Part shown: positions 15,172 through 24,052 of the stretch, in pieces
How positions within the stretch are numbered: the first letter of the stretch is position 1
Layout of the letters: each line of letters starts with the position of its first letter
Source: Eubacterium sp. 14-2
Lineage (GTDB): Bacteria; Bacillota; Clostridia; Lachnospirales; Lachnospiraceae
Direction of reading: 5' to 3'
DNA length: 64,000 nucleotides
Assembly (NCBI RefSeq): GCF_000403845.2
Contig: NZ_KE159567.1
Span: 1,434,911 to 1,498,910, forward strand
The notes under the pieces: model-generated
What the model saw: only the letters and a program-made list of their open reading frames with translations
What the model was told of the DNA's origin: nothing
The model's database searches: none
Translations under genes and position numbers: made by a program

Positions 15172-17262
15172 ATGAACGTTTATACAACTGACAAGATAAG
15201 GAACGTGGTCCTTCTGGGACATGGTGGCAGTGGGAAGACGACTCTGGTGGAAGCGATGGCTTATCTGTCCGGTCTGACAAAGCGTATGGGGAAGATCAGC
15301 GACGGGAATACCATCAGCGATTATGATAAAGAAGAAACCAGACGTCTTTTTTCTGTTAATACCTCTGTGGTTCCGATTCCCTGGGAAGATACCAAGATTA
15401 ATATACTGGATACACCTGGTTATTTTGGATTTGTGGGAGAAGTGGAAGAGGCAGTGAGTGTGGCTGACGCTGCGGTTATTGTGGTATCCGGTAAGAATGG
15501 AATTGAAGTGGGAACACAGAAATCATGGGATATCTGTGAGAAATACAAGATTCCGAGAATGGTATTTGTAACAGAAATGGATGATGACAATGCAAGTTTC
15601 CGCCAGGTAGTGGCAGATTTACAGGAAATGTATGGAAAGCGGATTGCGCCGTTCCATCTTCCCATTCGTGAAAATGAGAAATTTGTGGGTTACGTCAATG
15701 TAGTGGCTCAGACCGGAAACCGCTGGGATGACAAGGGTAAGGTTGTGGAAACAGAAATTCCGGATTATTCTCAGGCCAATCTGGATATCTGCCGGGAAGC
15801 GCTGATGGAAGCTGTGGCAGAGACCAGTGAAGAATTCATGGACCGCTATTTTGCAGGTGAGGAATTTTCTGAATTTGAAATCCGTTCCGCTCTGCGTACC
15901 AATGTGGCAGACGGAAGCATCGTTCCTGTTTCCATGGGTTCCAGTACGCTGGTACAGGGTGTATATACACTGCTGGATGACATTCTCAAATATCTTCCAA
16001 GTCCGGAAAAACGCCCCTGCAAAGGTGTGAATATGAAGACGAACGAAGTGTTTGACGGAGATTATGATATTGCGAAACCAAAGAGCGCATATATTTTCAA
16101 AACCATTGCAGACCCGTTTATCGGAAAATATTCGCTGGTTAAAGTGAATTCCGGCGTTCTGAAAACAGATGATGTGCTGTTTAATTCTGAAAAGAATATG
16201 GATGACAAGATCGGCAAAATCTATGTAATGCGGGGAAATAAACCGGAGGAAGTAAAAGAGCTTCATGCAGGAGATATCGGAGCGCTGGCAAAACTGAACA
16301 AGGTTGTTACCAGAGATACACTGTCTACCAAGGCAGTGCCGGTGGTATATGGAAAAACTCAGATTTCCACTCCTTATACATATATGCGTTATAAAGCAAA
16401 GAACAAGGGAGATGAAGATAAGGTTTCCCAGGCATTGCAGAAACTGATGCAGGAAGATCTGACACTGCGGACGGAAAATGACAGCGCCAATGGACAGACA
16501 CTGATTTACGGTATCGGCGACCAGCATCTGGAAGTGGTAGTCAGCAAGCTGGCAGAGCGCTATAAGGTGGAAATTGAACTGAGCAGGCCGAAGATTGCCT
16601 TCCGGGAGACCATCCGCAAAAAATCAGATGTGGAATACAAGTATAAGAAACAGTCCGGCGGACACGGACAGTATGGACATGTTAAGATGACCTTTGAGCC
16701 CAGCGGAGACCTGGAAACCGCTTATACCTTTGAACAGCAGGTGGTGGGCGGAGCTGTGCCCAAGAACTATTTCCCGGCAGTGGAAAAGGGACTGCAGGAA
16801 TCGGTACTGAAAGGGCCCATGGCAGCTTATCCCGTAGTAGGAGTGAAAGCGGTGCTTTACGATGGCTCCTACCATCCGGTGGATTCATCTGAAATGGCAT
16901 TTAAGATGGCAACGATTCAGGCATTTAAGAAGGGCATGATGGAGGCTTCTCCGGTTCTTTTAGAGCCCATTGCCAGCATGAAAGTGGTGGTTCCGGACAA
17001 ATATACCGGAGACGTTATGGGAGATCTGAACAAACGTCGGGGACGTGTACTGGGCATGAATCCTGCAGAGACAGGCAAAACGGAAATTGCTGCAGACGTA
17101 CCGTACATGGAGATTTACGGATATATGACAGACCTTCGTTCCATGACCGGAGGAAGCGGCCTGTTTTCCTATGAATTTGCCCGTTATGAGCAGGCTCCTT
17201 CCGATATTCAGGAAAAAGAAGTTGCCGCAAGGGCAAGCAAGCTGGAAAACGGTGAAGATTAA
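15172..17262 (+). CDS. EF-G-like translation GTPase (EF-G paralogue) with altered G3 and G4 motifs
   Basis: This 696-aa protein has the five-domain EF-G layout: G1 GHGGSGKT (16-23), G3 DTPGYFGF (80-87), domain II, domain III, the domain IV QSGGHGQYGHVKM motif, and domain V with PDKYTGDVMGDLNKRRG. Canonical EF-G has DTPGHVDF; here Tyr84 replaces the catalytic His. The usual NKxD guanine motif is T-E-M-D (134-137). Such EF-G2/FusA2-type paralogues are common in Clostridia and actinobacteria, with an unclear role in translation. GGAGG precedes ATG 15172. A single gene with its own promoter; it may run on into the chemoreceptor. Confidence 0.9.
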   Translation: MNVYTTDKIRNVVLLGHGGSGKTTLVEAMAYLSGLTKRMGKISDGNTISDYDKEETRRLFSVNTSVVPIPWEDTKINILDTPGYFGFVGEVEEAVSVADAAVIVVSGKNGIEVGTQKSWDICEKYKIPRMVFVTEMDDDNASFRQVVADLQEMYGKRIAPFHLPIRENEKFVGYVNVVAQTGNRWDDKGKVVETEIPDYSQANLDICREALMEAVAETSEEFMDRYFAGEEFSEFEIRSALRTNVADGSIVPVSMGSSTLVQGVYTLLDDILKYLPSPEKRPCKGVNMKTNEVFDGDYDIAKPKSAYIFKTIADPFIGKYSLVKVNSGVLKTDDVLFNSEKNMDDKIGKIYVMRGNKPEEVKELHAGDIGALAKLNKVVTRDTLSTKAVPVVYGKTQISTPYTYMRYKAKNKGDEDKVSQALQKLMQEDLTLRTENDSANGQTLIYGIGDQHLEVVVSKLAERYKVEIELSRPKIAFRETIRKKSDVEYKYKKQSGGHGQYGHVKMTFEPSGDLETAYTFEQQVVGGAVPKNYFPAVEKGLQESVLKGPMAAYPVVGVKAVLYDGSYHPVDSSEMAFKMATIQAFKKGMMEASPVLLEPIASMKVVVPDKYTGDVMGDLNKRRGRVLGMNPAETGKTEIAADVPYMEIYGYMTDLRSMTGGSGLFSYEFARYEQAPSDIQEKEVAARASKLENGED

Positions 17263-17314
17263 GATGGCAGTCCGGTAACGTTGTTTTGGTTTCAGGAAAA
17301 GAAGGTGGGACCGT

Positions 17315-19363
17315 ATGAAAAAGATAAAAGCACATACGGACAGGAAAAAAGGAAATTTAAGTATCAATGAGTTAAAGCGGTTGTACCATGAGACGATTAA
17401 GGGAAAAATTACCATTTCTGTACTGGCGCTGGTAATTATTTCCCTGACGGTTCTGGGAATTGTCACCAGTGTGCTGAATAATCACAGTACCAATTCCACG
17501 CTGGAGCGGAATATGAAGGCCACAGCGAGAGTGGCGTCAGAGCGGGTGGAATGGGAAATGACGTCCTACCGGAATCTGGCAGCGGATCTGGGTCTTATGA
17601 CGCGGCTTTCCAGAGAAGATGTTCCTCTGGAAGAAAAGCAGGAAATCATTGACGAACGTGTGAAGGCCAATGAGCTGACCAGAGGAAATATCCTGGACAG
17701 GAATGGAATCAGTATCTTTTCCGGAGAAGATTTCAGTGACAGAAATTATTTTCAGAAAGCCATGACAGGGGAGTCCTGTGTTTCAGAGCCTGTGGTAAGC
17801 AAGGTGACGGGGAAAATAAGCATCATCATTGCCGCACCCATGTGGAAAGACGGGATTATGGGCACAGAAGTAACAGGGGTCGTATATCTTGTTCCGGATG
17901 AAAACTTTCTGAATGATATTATGGTAGCTACAAATGTGAGCAAAAACGGTTCCGCTTATATGGTGGACAGCCAGGGAACCGTGATTGCCCATAAAGATAT
18001 AAAGCTGGTGGAACAGAAGGACAATACCATCGAATCAGCGAAAACGGATTCGAAGCTGAAAGCGCTGGCAAAGCTGGAAGAAAAGATGACAGCGGGGAAA
18101 ACGGGATTTGGAACCTACCGGTACGGGGGCGTAAAAAAGATTATGGCATATGCGCCGGTGGAAAACAGCAACGGATGGAGTATTGCCATTACAGCTCCCC
18201 TTTCTGATTTCAATGTTGAAACCATTGTGGGAATTATCCTGACCATTGGAATCGTTGTGGTATCCATTGCCATTGCGGTGGTCATGGTCAGGAAGCTGGC
18301 AGACAATATCGGAACGCCCATCAGGCAGTGTGCGGAACGTCTGGAAGCTCTGGCCGGAGGGGACCTGCATTCAGAAATTCCCCGGATTGACTCAGAGGAT
18401 GAAACCCTTATGCTGGCAGATGCCACCGGAACCATTGTGGAAGGTATGGGCAAAATCATCGGAGATATCAAATATCTTCTGGGAGAAATGTCAGAGAATA
18501 ATTTTAATGTTCTTTCTCAGGCAAGGGAATATTATGTGGGAGATTTTGAAGAAATTCTGCTGGCAGTGCGCAGAATCAACCATTCCCTGTCGGATGCCCT
18601 GGGACATATCCGGGAATCGGCAGAACAGGTAGGCCTTGGTTCCTCCCAGCTTGCGGAGAGCGGCCAGTCCCTTGCAGAAGGTGCCACGGACCAGGCGGCT
18701 TCCGTGGAAGAACTTCTGGCTACGGTAAATGATGTGACTGAGCAGGTGGACCGCAACACGAAGAACGCTGTTTCCACCAGCCGGAAAGCAGATGATATCG
18801 GAAGACAGGCCCGTACCAGCAGTGAGCGCATTGCAGAGATGACAGAGGCCATGAAGAAAATCAACGATGCCTCCATGGAAATTTCAAATATTATTCAGAC
18901 CATAGAGGAAATTGCAGACCAGACCAACCTGCTTTCTCTGAACGCTTCCATTGAAGCTGCGAGAGCGGGAGAAGTGGGAAGGGGATTTGCAGTAGTTGCC
19001 GGTGAAATCGGTCATCTTGCAAACCAGAGCTCGGAAGCTGTGGTAAACACCAGACAGCTGATAGAAGCCGCTCTGAGCGAAGTAAGAAGCGGTAACCGGA
19101 TTGCTGATGATATGGCTCAGGCATTGCAGAGTGTAATTGACGGAATGTCAGAGATTGTCAGTGCAGTGGAGGAAGTGGCAGAGAATTCCAATGAGCAGAA
19201 TGGCTCCATGCAGCAGATAAACATGGCCATTGAGCAGATTTCGCAGGTGGTCCAGTCCAATTCTGCCGCAGCAGAAGAAAGTTCTGCAACCAGTCAGGAA
19301 TTATCAGCACAGGCCATAGAGCTGAATGATATGATTGACCAGTTCCGTCTGGCAGATATGTAA
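17315..19363 (+). CDS. Methyl-accepting chemotaxis protein (dCache sensor)
   Basis: The 682-aa transmembrane chemoreceptor has a first helix at about 33-55 ([19 protein letters not shown]) after an unusually long basic N-terminal tail. The extracytoplasmic domain spans about 56-303 and contains dCache-like motifs ([29 protein letters not shown], and a second [14 protein letters not shown] repeat). A second helix follows at about 304-327, then HAMP and the signalling domain with the conserved hairpin tip [20 protein letters not shown]. It should signal to CheA/CheW; no che genes are in the window. The ligand is probably a small organic molecule. Confidence 0.93.
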   Translation: MKKIKAHTDRKKGNLSINELKRLYHETIKGKITISVLALVIISLTVLGIVTSVLNNHSTNSTLERNMKATARVASERVEWEMTSYRNLAADLGLMTRLSREDVPLEEKQEIIDERVKANELTRGNILDRNGISIFSGEDFSDRNYFQKAMTGESCVSEPVVSKVTGKISIIIAAPMWKDGIMGTEVTGVVYLVPDENFLNDIMVATNVSKNGSAYMVDSQGTVIAHKDIKLVEQKDNTIESAKTDSKLKALAKLEEKMTAGKTGFGTYRYGGVKKIMAYAPVENSNGWSIAITAPLSDFNVETIVGIILTIGIVVVSIAIAVVMVRKLADNIGTPIRQCAERLEALAGGDLHSEIPRIDSEDETLMLADATGTIVEGMGKIIGDIKYLLGEMSENNFNVLSQAREYYVGDFEEILLAVRRINHSLSDALGHIRESAEQVGLGSSQLAESGQSLAEGATDQAASVEELLATVNDVTEQVDRNTKNAVSTSRKADDIGRQARTSSERIAEMTEAMKKINDASMEISNIIQTIEEIADQTNLLSLNASIEAARAGEVGRGFAVVAGEIGHLANQSSEAVVNTRQLIEAALSEVRSGNRIADDMAQALQSVIDGMSEIVSAVEEVAENSNEQNGSMQQINMAIEQISQVVQSNSAAAEESSATSQELSAQAIELNDMIDQFRLADM

Positions 19364-19393
19364 AAAGAATCCTGCTTTGCAGGATTCTTTTTA
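19363..19393. terminator. Bidirectional rho-independent terminator
   Basis: AAAAAGAATCCTGC TTT GCAGGATTCTTTTT: a short perfect stem with a T-run on each strand, between the chemoreceptor and the convergent SOD gene. Confidence 0.85.
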
Positions 19394-19401
19394 TCCCGTT
19401 T

Positions 19402-19920
19402 TTATACGGAATGGATGGTGCCGCAGGCAATTTTTGTGCCGGAATGGCCGGCAGGCTGGGTAGAAAAATCGTCCGGGCTGCTGTGGATAATAACGGTTTT
19501 GCCGATAATATCCGGGACTCTGAAGCGGTCAGTGTAATACATCATCCAGGCGGAACCATTGTTTCCGAACAGGGGCGGAAGATCTCCCTCATGGGCCGGG
19601 TGCGGACAGAGGGCGGGATTGTAATGGGCTCCTGCATTGGCGTAAGGATCACTGCTGTCTCCGGTACAGGAGTGGCCTTCGTGAATATGGAAGCCAAAAA
19701 TTTCAGAGCCGCAGGGCACTGTGCTCACAGGGAGACCGTAAATTTCCGCGTTTACCAGGACTCCGGCGCCGATGGGATAAAACCGGACCATGCCGTTGAT
19801 TTCCCCGGTTCCGGGATTTCCCATAAGCTCTGCATAGGCGGCAGGCATCTGTGAGAGGGCTGTTTCAAGGTAAAGTCTGCCGGGGTTTTCGTAGGAATTG
19901 TCTGTATGATGATCTGTCAT
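19402..19920 (-). CDS. Cu/Zn superoxide dismutase family protein
   Basis: The 172-aa protein has the Cu/Zn-SOD motifs: FHIHEGHSC (copper ligands and bridging-type His), GAHYNP, HPAHEGDLPPL (zinc ligands and Asp), VIIHSSPDDF (copper-ligand His), and C-terminal GTKIACGTI. The Cys pair for the intramolecular disulfide is plausible (HSCTG and ACGTI). No signal peptide or lipobox is present, unlike most bacterial SodC, so a cytosolic or non-classically located enzyme is implied. It removes superoxide. AGGAGA precedes ATG 19920. Monocistronic, ending at the shared terminator. Confidence 0.88.
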   Translation of the reverse strand: MTDHHTDNSYENPGRLYLETALSQMPAAYAELMGNPGTGEINGMVRFYPIGAGVLVNAEIYGLPVSTVPCGSEIFGFHIHEGHSCTGDSSDPYANAGAHYNPALCPHPAHEGDLPPLFGNNGSAWMMYYTDRFRVPDIIGKTVIIHSSPDDFSTQPAGHSGTKIACGTIHSV

Positions 19921-20087
19921 TAAAATTCTCCTGAAAATGGTTTTTATTGTAATGTTATGATTATAATATGATGGAAAGAAAGGAAAAGTGATTTTCCGGT
20001 TTTCTTTCGGAAGAATGCAGAGAAGGACTTTGTTAATTTTTCACTGACCATCTGTTGTGATGAAAAATTCACAGAATGGAGGAGATT

Positions 20088-20357
20088 ATGAACGAAAAAG
20101 TATATGTTTTCCAGGCAAAAATCAGAAAAGTACCGGATATCAATGGAGCTTATATTGAGTTTCCCTATGATGTGCGGGAGGAATTTGGAAAAGGAAGGGT
20201 GAAAGTTCACGCGGAATTTGACGGTTACCCCTATGATGGGAGCCTGGTGCGAATGAAGACGCCGGGCCATATCATCGGCATTCGCAAAGATATCCGGGAG
20301 GCCATTGGAAAACAGCCGGGAGATGTGATAGAAGTCAGGATAAAAGAACGGGAGTGA
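20088..20357 (+). CDS. DUF1905 domain protein
   Basis: An 89-aa small beta-barrel protein. It begins [20 protein letters not shown] and continues with [32 protein letters not shown] and the closing [19 protein letters not shown], the usual DUF1905 sequence (a fold related to AbrB/double-psi beta barrel-like proteins). ATG 20088 is chosen over an upstream ATG at 20076 because GGAGG lies just before it. Function unknown. It stands alone before leuS. Confidence 0.85.
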   Translation: MNEKVYVFQAKIRKVPDINGAYIEFPYDVREEFGKGRVKVHAEFDGYPYDGSLVRMKTPGHIIGIRKDIREAIGKQPGDVIEVRIKERE

Positions 20358-20437
20358 GGAAACCGGCAAACCACAGGGTTCAGTCCACACTGGGGGTGAA
20401 CTGCCATGCAAAATGAAGCATTCGGATTTATAAATTC

Positions 20438-20465
20438 TTGACAAATAGCGGTGGTGTGATAAAAT
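20438..20465 (+). promoter_or_regulatory. Promoter of leuS
   Basis: TTGACA (20438-20443), 16 nt, TAAAAT (20460-20465). No T-box leader was found between here and the start, so leuS is not controlled by a leucine T-box at this site. Confidence 0.7.
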
Positions 20466-20519
20466 TCTATAGTAAATGACAAATATTTAGTGACAGCGCT
20501 GAATTCAGGAGGATATAAA

Positions 20520-22928
20520 ATGGCAGTACCATATAATCACAGAGCTTTGGAAGAAAAATGGCAGAAGATTTGGGATGAGGAAAGGGCCTTTGCGGCTACG
20601 GAAGATTATTCCAGACCGAAATATTACGCACTGGTAGAATTTCCTTATCCGTCAGGGCAGGGCCTTCATGTGGGACATCCCCGGCCTTACACAGCCCTTG
20701 ACATTGTGGCGAGAAAGCGCAGAATGCAGGGGTATAACGTGCTTTATCCCATGGGCTGGGATGCATTTGGGCTTCCCACGGAAAATTATGCGATTAAGAA
20801 TAAGATCCATCCCAGGGTGGTTACGGAGAACAATGTGGAACGATTTAAAAGCCAGCTTCATGCTCTGGGATACTCTTTTGACTGGGAGCGGGAAGTAAAT
20901 ACCACAGATCCGGAATATTATCACTGGACCCAGTGGATTTTCCTGAAGTTATTTCAGGAAGGACTTGCCTACAAAACGGAAATGCCCATTAACTGGTGTA
21001 CCTCCTGTAAAGTGGGGCTTGCCAATGAGGAAGTGGTGAACGGTGTCTGCGAGCGATGCGGCGCTCCGGTGGTTCGTAAAGTGAAGAGCCAGTGGATGCT
21101 GAAAATCACCGAGTATGCGGAAAAGCTGTTAGAAGGCCTGAAGGATGTGGACTATATTGAGCGTGTAAAAGTGTCTCAGCGGAACTGGATTGGAAAGAGC
21201 CAGGGGGCGGAAGTGGATTTCCGGATTGCAGGAAAGGAAGATAAACTTACCGTATATACCACAAGACCGGATACTCTGTTTGGCGCCACCTATATGGTAG
21301 TATCTCCGGAACATCCCATTCTGGAAAAATATAAAGATGAAATTAAAAACCGGGAAGAAATTGCCGCATATCAGGAACAGGCTGCCAGAAAATCAGATTT
21401 TGAGCGTTCCGAGCTGGCAAAAGAGAAAACCGGAGTGGAAATTGACGGTCTGAGGGCCATTGATCCGGTAAATGATACGGAGATCCCAATCTGGGTGTCA
21501 GATTATGTGCTGATGAGTTATGGTACAGGTGCCATCATGGCAGTTCCGGCTCATGATACCCGTGACTGGGAATTTGCAAAGAAGTTCGGCCTTCCCATTA
21601 TTGAAGTAGTGGCAGGCGGCGAGGACGTACAGAAAGAAGCCTACACGGACGTTGCCACAGGGAAGCTGGTGAATTCCGGATTTCTGGACGGACTGGAAGT
21701 GGCAGAAGCCAAAAAGAAAATAATTGAATTTCTGGAAGAAAAAAAGATAGGAAAAGGCAAGACGAATTTCAAGCTGAGAGACTGGGTATTTTCCCGTCAG
21801 CGTTACTGGGGAGAGCCGATTCCCATTGTAAACTGCGAAAAATGCGGTTATGTGGCGCTGCCGGAAAGTGAACTTCCTCTGCAGCTGCCGGAAGTGGACA
21901 GCTATATGCCTACCGATACCGGAGAATCCCCCCTGGCTGCCATAACAGACTGGGTGAATACCACATGCCCCTGCTGCGGCGGCCCGGCAAAAAGAGAGAC
22001 GGACACCATGCCTCAGTGGGCAGGCTCTTCCTGGTATTTCCTGCGTTATACAGACCCGAAGAATACAGAAGCTCTGGCCAGTGAGGAGGCTCTGAAATAC
22101 TGGCTTCCGGTGGACTGGTACAATGGTGGAATGGAGCATACCACCCTTCACCTTCTGTATTCCAGATTCTGGCATAAATTCCTCTATGACCAGGGGATTG
22201 TGCCTACATCAGAGCCTTATAAAAAGCGTACCTCCCATGGCATGATTCTGGGAGAAAACGGGGAAAAAATGTCCAAATCCCGCGGGAATGTGGTAAACCC
22301 CGACGATATTGTCATGGAATACGGTGCAGATACGCTGCGTACTTATGAAATGTTTATCGGGGCCTTTGATCTGAGTGCTTCCTGGTCAGAAAATGGTGTA
22401 AAAGGCTGCCGCAGATTTCTGGAGCGTGTCTGGAAGCTGCAGGAGATTCTGGTGGAAGGAGATGGATACCGCTCTGAGTTTGAGACCAGAATGCATCAGC
22501 TCATTAAGAAAGTAAGTTCAGATTATGAGAATCTCAAATATAATACAGCCATTGCAGCCATGATGTCCATTTTGAATGATTTTTCAAAAGCAGGCAGCAT
22601 CAGCCGGGGAGAATTCCGGACATTCCTGATTCTTCTGAATCCCGTGGCGCCTCATATTACAGAGGAAATCTGGGAAACCTGCGGATACGAAGGAAAGGTG
22701 TACCAGTGTACCTGGCCGGAATATGACGAGGCTAAAACGGTGGAAAACACGGCAGAGCTGGCGGTTCAGATTAATGGAAGAACCAGAGCAACTGTGACCC
22801 TTCCGGTGGATGTGGATAAAGATACAGCCATTGCAGCCGGAAAAGAGGCAGTGAAAGAGAAACTGACGGGAACTGTGGTAAAAGAAATTTATGTACCCGG
22901 CCGGATTATCAATATTGTTATGAAATAA
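20520..22928 (+). CDS. leuS: Leucyl-tRNA synthetase
   Basis: The 802-aa class I aminoacyl-tRNA synthetase attaches leucine to tRNA-Leu. The HIGH-type motif is in [17 protein letters not shown] (about 43-59) and the KMSKS motif in [14 protein letters not shown] long CP1 editing insert holds [20 protein letters not shown] and [16 protein letters not shown] zinc-binding Cys set occurs in CTSCKVGL...CERCGAP. Length is normal. ATG 20520 follows AGGAGGAT; an upstream in-frame GTG (20490) lacks a ribosome binding site. Confidence 0.97.
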   Translation: MAVPYNHRALEEKWQKIWDEERAFAATEDYSRPKYYALVEFPYPSGQGLHVGHPRPYTALDIVARKRRMQGYNVLYPMGWDAFGLPTENYAIKNKIHPRVVTENNVERFKSQLHALGYSFDWEREVNTTDPEYYHWTQWIFLKLFQEGLAYKTEMPINWCTSCKVGLANEEVVNGVCERCGAPVVRKVKSQWMLKITEYAEKLLEGLKDVDYIERVKVSQRNWIGKSQGAEVDFRIAGKEDKLTVYTTRPDTLFGATYMVVSPEHPILEKYKDEIKNREEIAAYQEQAARKSDFERSELAKEKTGVEIDGLRAIDPVNDTEIPIWVSDYVLMSYGTGAIMAVPAHDTRDWEFAKKFGLPIIEVVAGGEDVQKEAYTDVATGKLVNSGFLDGLEVAEAKKKIIEFLEEKKIGKGKTNFKLRDWVFSRQRYWGEPIPIVNCEKCGYVALPESELPLQLPEVDSYMPTDTGESPLAAITDWVNTTCPCCGGPAKRETDTMPQWAGSSWYFLRYTDPKNTEALASEEALKYWLPVDWYNGGMEHTTLHLLYSRFWHKFLYDQGIVPTSEPYKKRTSHGMILGENGEKMSKSRGNVVNPDDIVMEYGADTLRTYEMFIGAFDLSASWSENGVKGCRRFLERVWKLQEILVEGDGYRSEFETRMHQLIKKVSSDYENLKYNTAIAAMMSILNDFSKAGSISRGEFRTFLILLNPVAPHITEEIWETCGYEGKVYQCTWPEYDEAKTVENTAELAVQINGRTRATVTLPVDVDKDTAIAAGKEAVKEKLTGTVVKEIYVPGRIINIVMK

Positions 22929-22945
22929 GGGAAAATAAAAGTAAT

Positions 22946-23000
22946 GCCCCGCAGTATGGCGGAAACTTCTGTTTCGGTCATACTGCGGGGTATGTATTTT
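22946..23000 (+). terminator. Terminator after leuS
   Basis: GCCCCGCAGTATGGC pairs with GTCATACTGCGGGGT across a short loop and is followed by ATGTATTTTG. It may also act on the convergent minus-strand genes. Confidence 0.75.
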
Positions 23001-23018
23001 GTTTCAGCCGGAGGAAAT

Positions 23019-23306
23019 TTATTTCCGCATATTTTTCATCATCTGCATCAGCAATTCCACTTTTTTCTGTTCCTGAGGGGGCATCCCCTGCTTTAATACT
23101 TCGATAATCAGGTCACGTTCGGCAGAGGAGAAGTTCATGCCCTGATTTTTCACACTTTCCGAGGCATTTTTCAGAGATTCTGCCATATCCTGAGGATTGG
23201 AAGTGCTGGAAGAATTGTTTCTGGCAAGCTCCAGAAGAAACTGCAGCTTGTCGGGAGAAATATTTTTCTGGAGTTCCGGGTTGTTTAATAAATCCTGTGG
23301 GTTCAT
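23019..23306 (-). CDS. Small helical protein, second of a pair
   Basis: This 95-aa soluble protein starts MNPQDLLNNPELQ, with AGAAAGGAAC before ATG 23306. It is predicted helical, rich in Gln, Met, Leu and Glu, and ends KKVELLMQMMKNMRK. It follows the 104-aa gene by 22 nt and is probably co-transcribed. I have seen such pairs in Lachnospiraceae genomes, of unknown function. No domain is recognised. Confidence 0.7.
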   Translation of the reverse strand: MNPQDLLNNPELQKNISPDKLQFLLELARNNSSSTSNPQDMAESLKNASESVKNQGMNFSSAERDLIIEVLKQGMPPQEQKKVELLMQMMKNMRK

Positions 23307-23328
23307 ATCGTTCCTTTCTGTGTGAGAT

Positions 23329-23643
23329 TCAGGTGGCGGAAAACAGAGTTCCATAGGTGGAAAACATCTGGACAAAGCCTATAATATTGTCTATTACTTC
23401 TTTTTCCCTGTCTGTGCAGTATTCCCGTATGGCGGAGAGCATCTGTACCGGGTCTTCCCGTTCTTCTTCCGAACACATTTTCAAATCATTTCCGGGGTTC
23501 TGGAACAGTGCCATGGTGCGCTGCAATTCCATAAATTTCACCAGCATTGCCATATTTTTCTGCCGGGAATTATCCAGGTAGGGAATGGCGGCTTTTATCA
23601 TTTCAAGGTGCCTATCCTGAATCAGTGTATCAATTGCTTCCAT
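23329..23643 (-). CDS. Small helical protein, first of a pair
   Basis: This 104-aa soluble helical protein starts MEAIDTLIQDRHLEMIKAAI. ATG 23643 is preferred to GTG 23652 because AAGGTG lies 6 nt upstream. It carries an acidic SEEEREDP linker and a closing helix VIDNIIGFVQMFSTYG. Directly upstream of the 95-aa gene in the same direction; the pair appears to be an operon. Function unknown. Confidence 0.7.
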   Translation of the reverse strand: MEAIDTLIQDRHLEMIKAAIPYLDNSRQKNMAMLVKFMELQRTMALFQNPGNDLKMCSEEEREDPVQMLSAIREYCTDREKEVIDNIIGFVQMFSTYGTLFSAT

Positions 23644-23734
23644 TGTGTTCACCTTTTTTATTTTAATTTATGAGAGACGGAAGCAGGATATGACAGTTTT
23701 GCACTTTCCGGCAGTTCAGAAGAAAAAGAGGAAC

Positions 23735-23769
23735 CCCCTTGAACATTAGCAGTTCAAGGGGTATATAAT
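23735..23769. promoter_or_regulatory. 10-bp inverted repeat overlapping a promoter
   Basis: CCCCTTGAAC (23735-23744) and GTTCAAGGGG (23752-23761) form a perfect 10-bp inverted repeat with a 7-nt loop. TTGAAC can be a -35 box for the TATATA/TATAAT at 23762-23769, which would serve the 47-aa gene. It may be an operator, or a terminator for minus-strand transcription. The sequence does not decide. Confidence 0.5.
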
Positions 23770-23803
23770 ATTTAAGAATGATTTATATCAGGAGATGAAA
23801 GTT

Positions 23804-23947
23804 ATGGGAAGATTAGTGATAGATGGCAACAGCGTATATGAAATAGACGAGGAATGTGTCAGGAGAAAGGAAAATCAGGAAAAAAAGCGGGAAAGCAGGA
23901 GAGGAAAAAGGCCGGAAGTTCCCTGGCTGAGAAGAGACAGAAAATAA
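23804..23947 (+). CDS. 47-aa basic small protein
   Basis: This short frame begins MGRLVIDGNSVYEIDEEC and ends in a strongly basic tail (RRGKRPEVPWLRRDRK). AGGAG at about 23790 is properly spaced before ATG 23804, and the promoter-like repeat lies 35 nt upstream. The short folded front plus Arg/Lys tail resembles small nucleic-acid-associated proteins seen in Lachnospiraceae, but no family is named with certainty. Confidence 0.6.
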   Translation: MGRLVIDGNSVYEIDEECVRRKENQEKKRESRRGKRPEVPWLRRDRK

Positions 23948-24052
23948 AAGCATATGGACATTGTATTTTCAGGGTGATAAAATAGTAAATGGTAAATATT
24001 GTATAAACCTCAGCAGAGGATTTTGATGGAACAGATAAAGGTTGTGTGAGAT

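Noticed and set aside
15619-16527. 302-aa minus-strand open frame inside the EF-G-like gene
   Set aside because: Shadow of the conserved GTPase gene; no promoter or ribosome binding site.
20358-20519. Leucine T-box upstream of leuS
   Set aside because: The gap is short, with a normal promoter and no T-box sequence.
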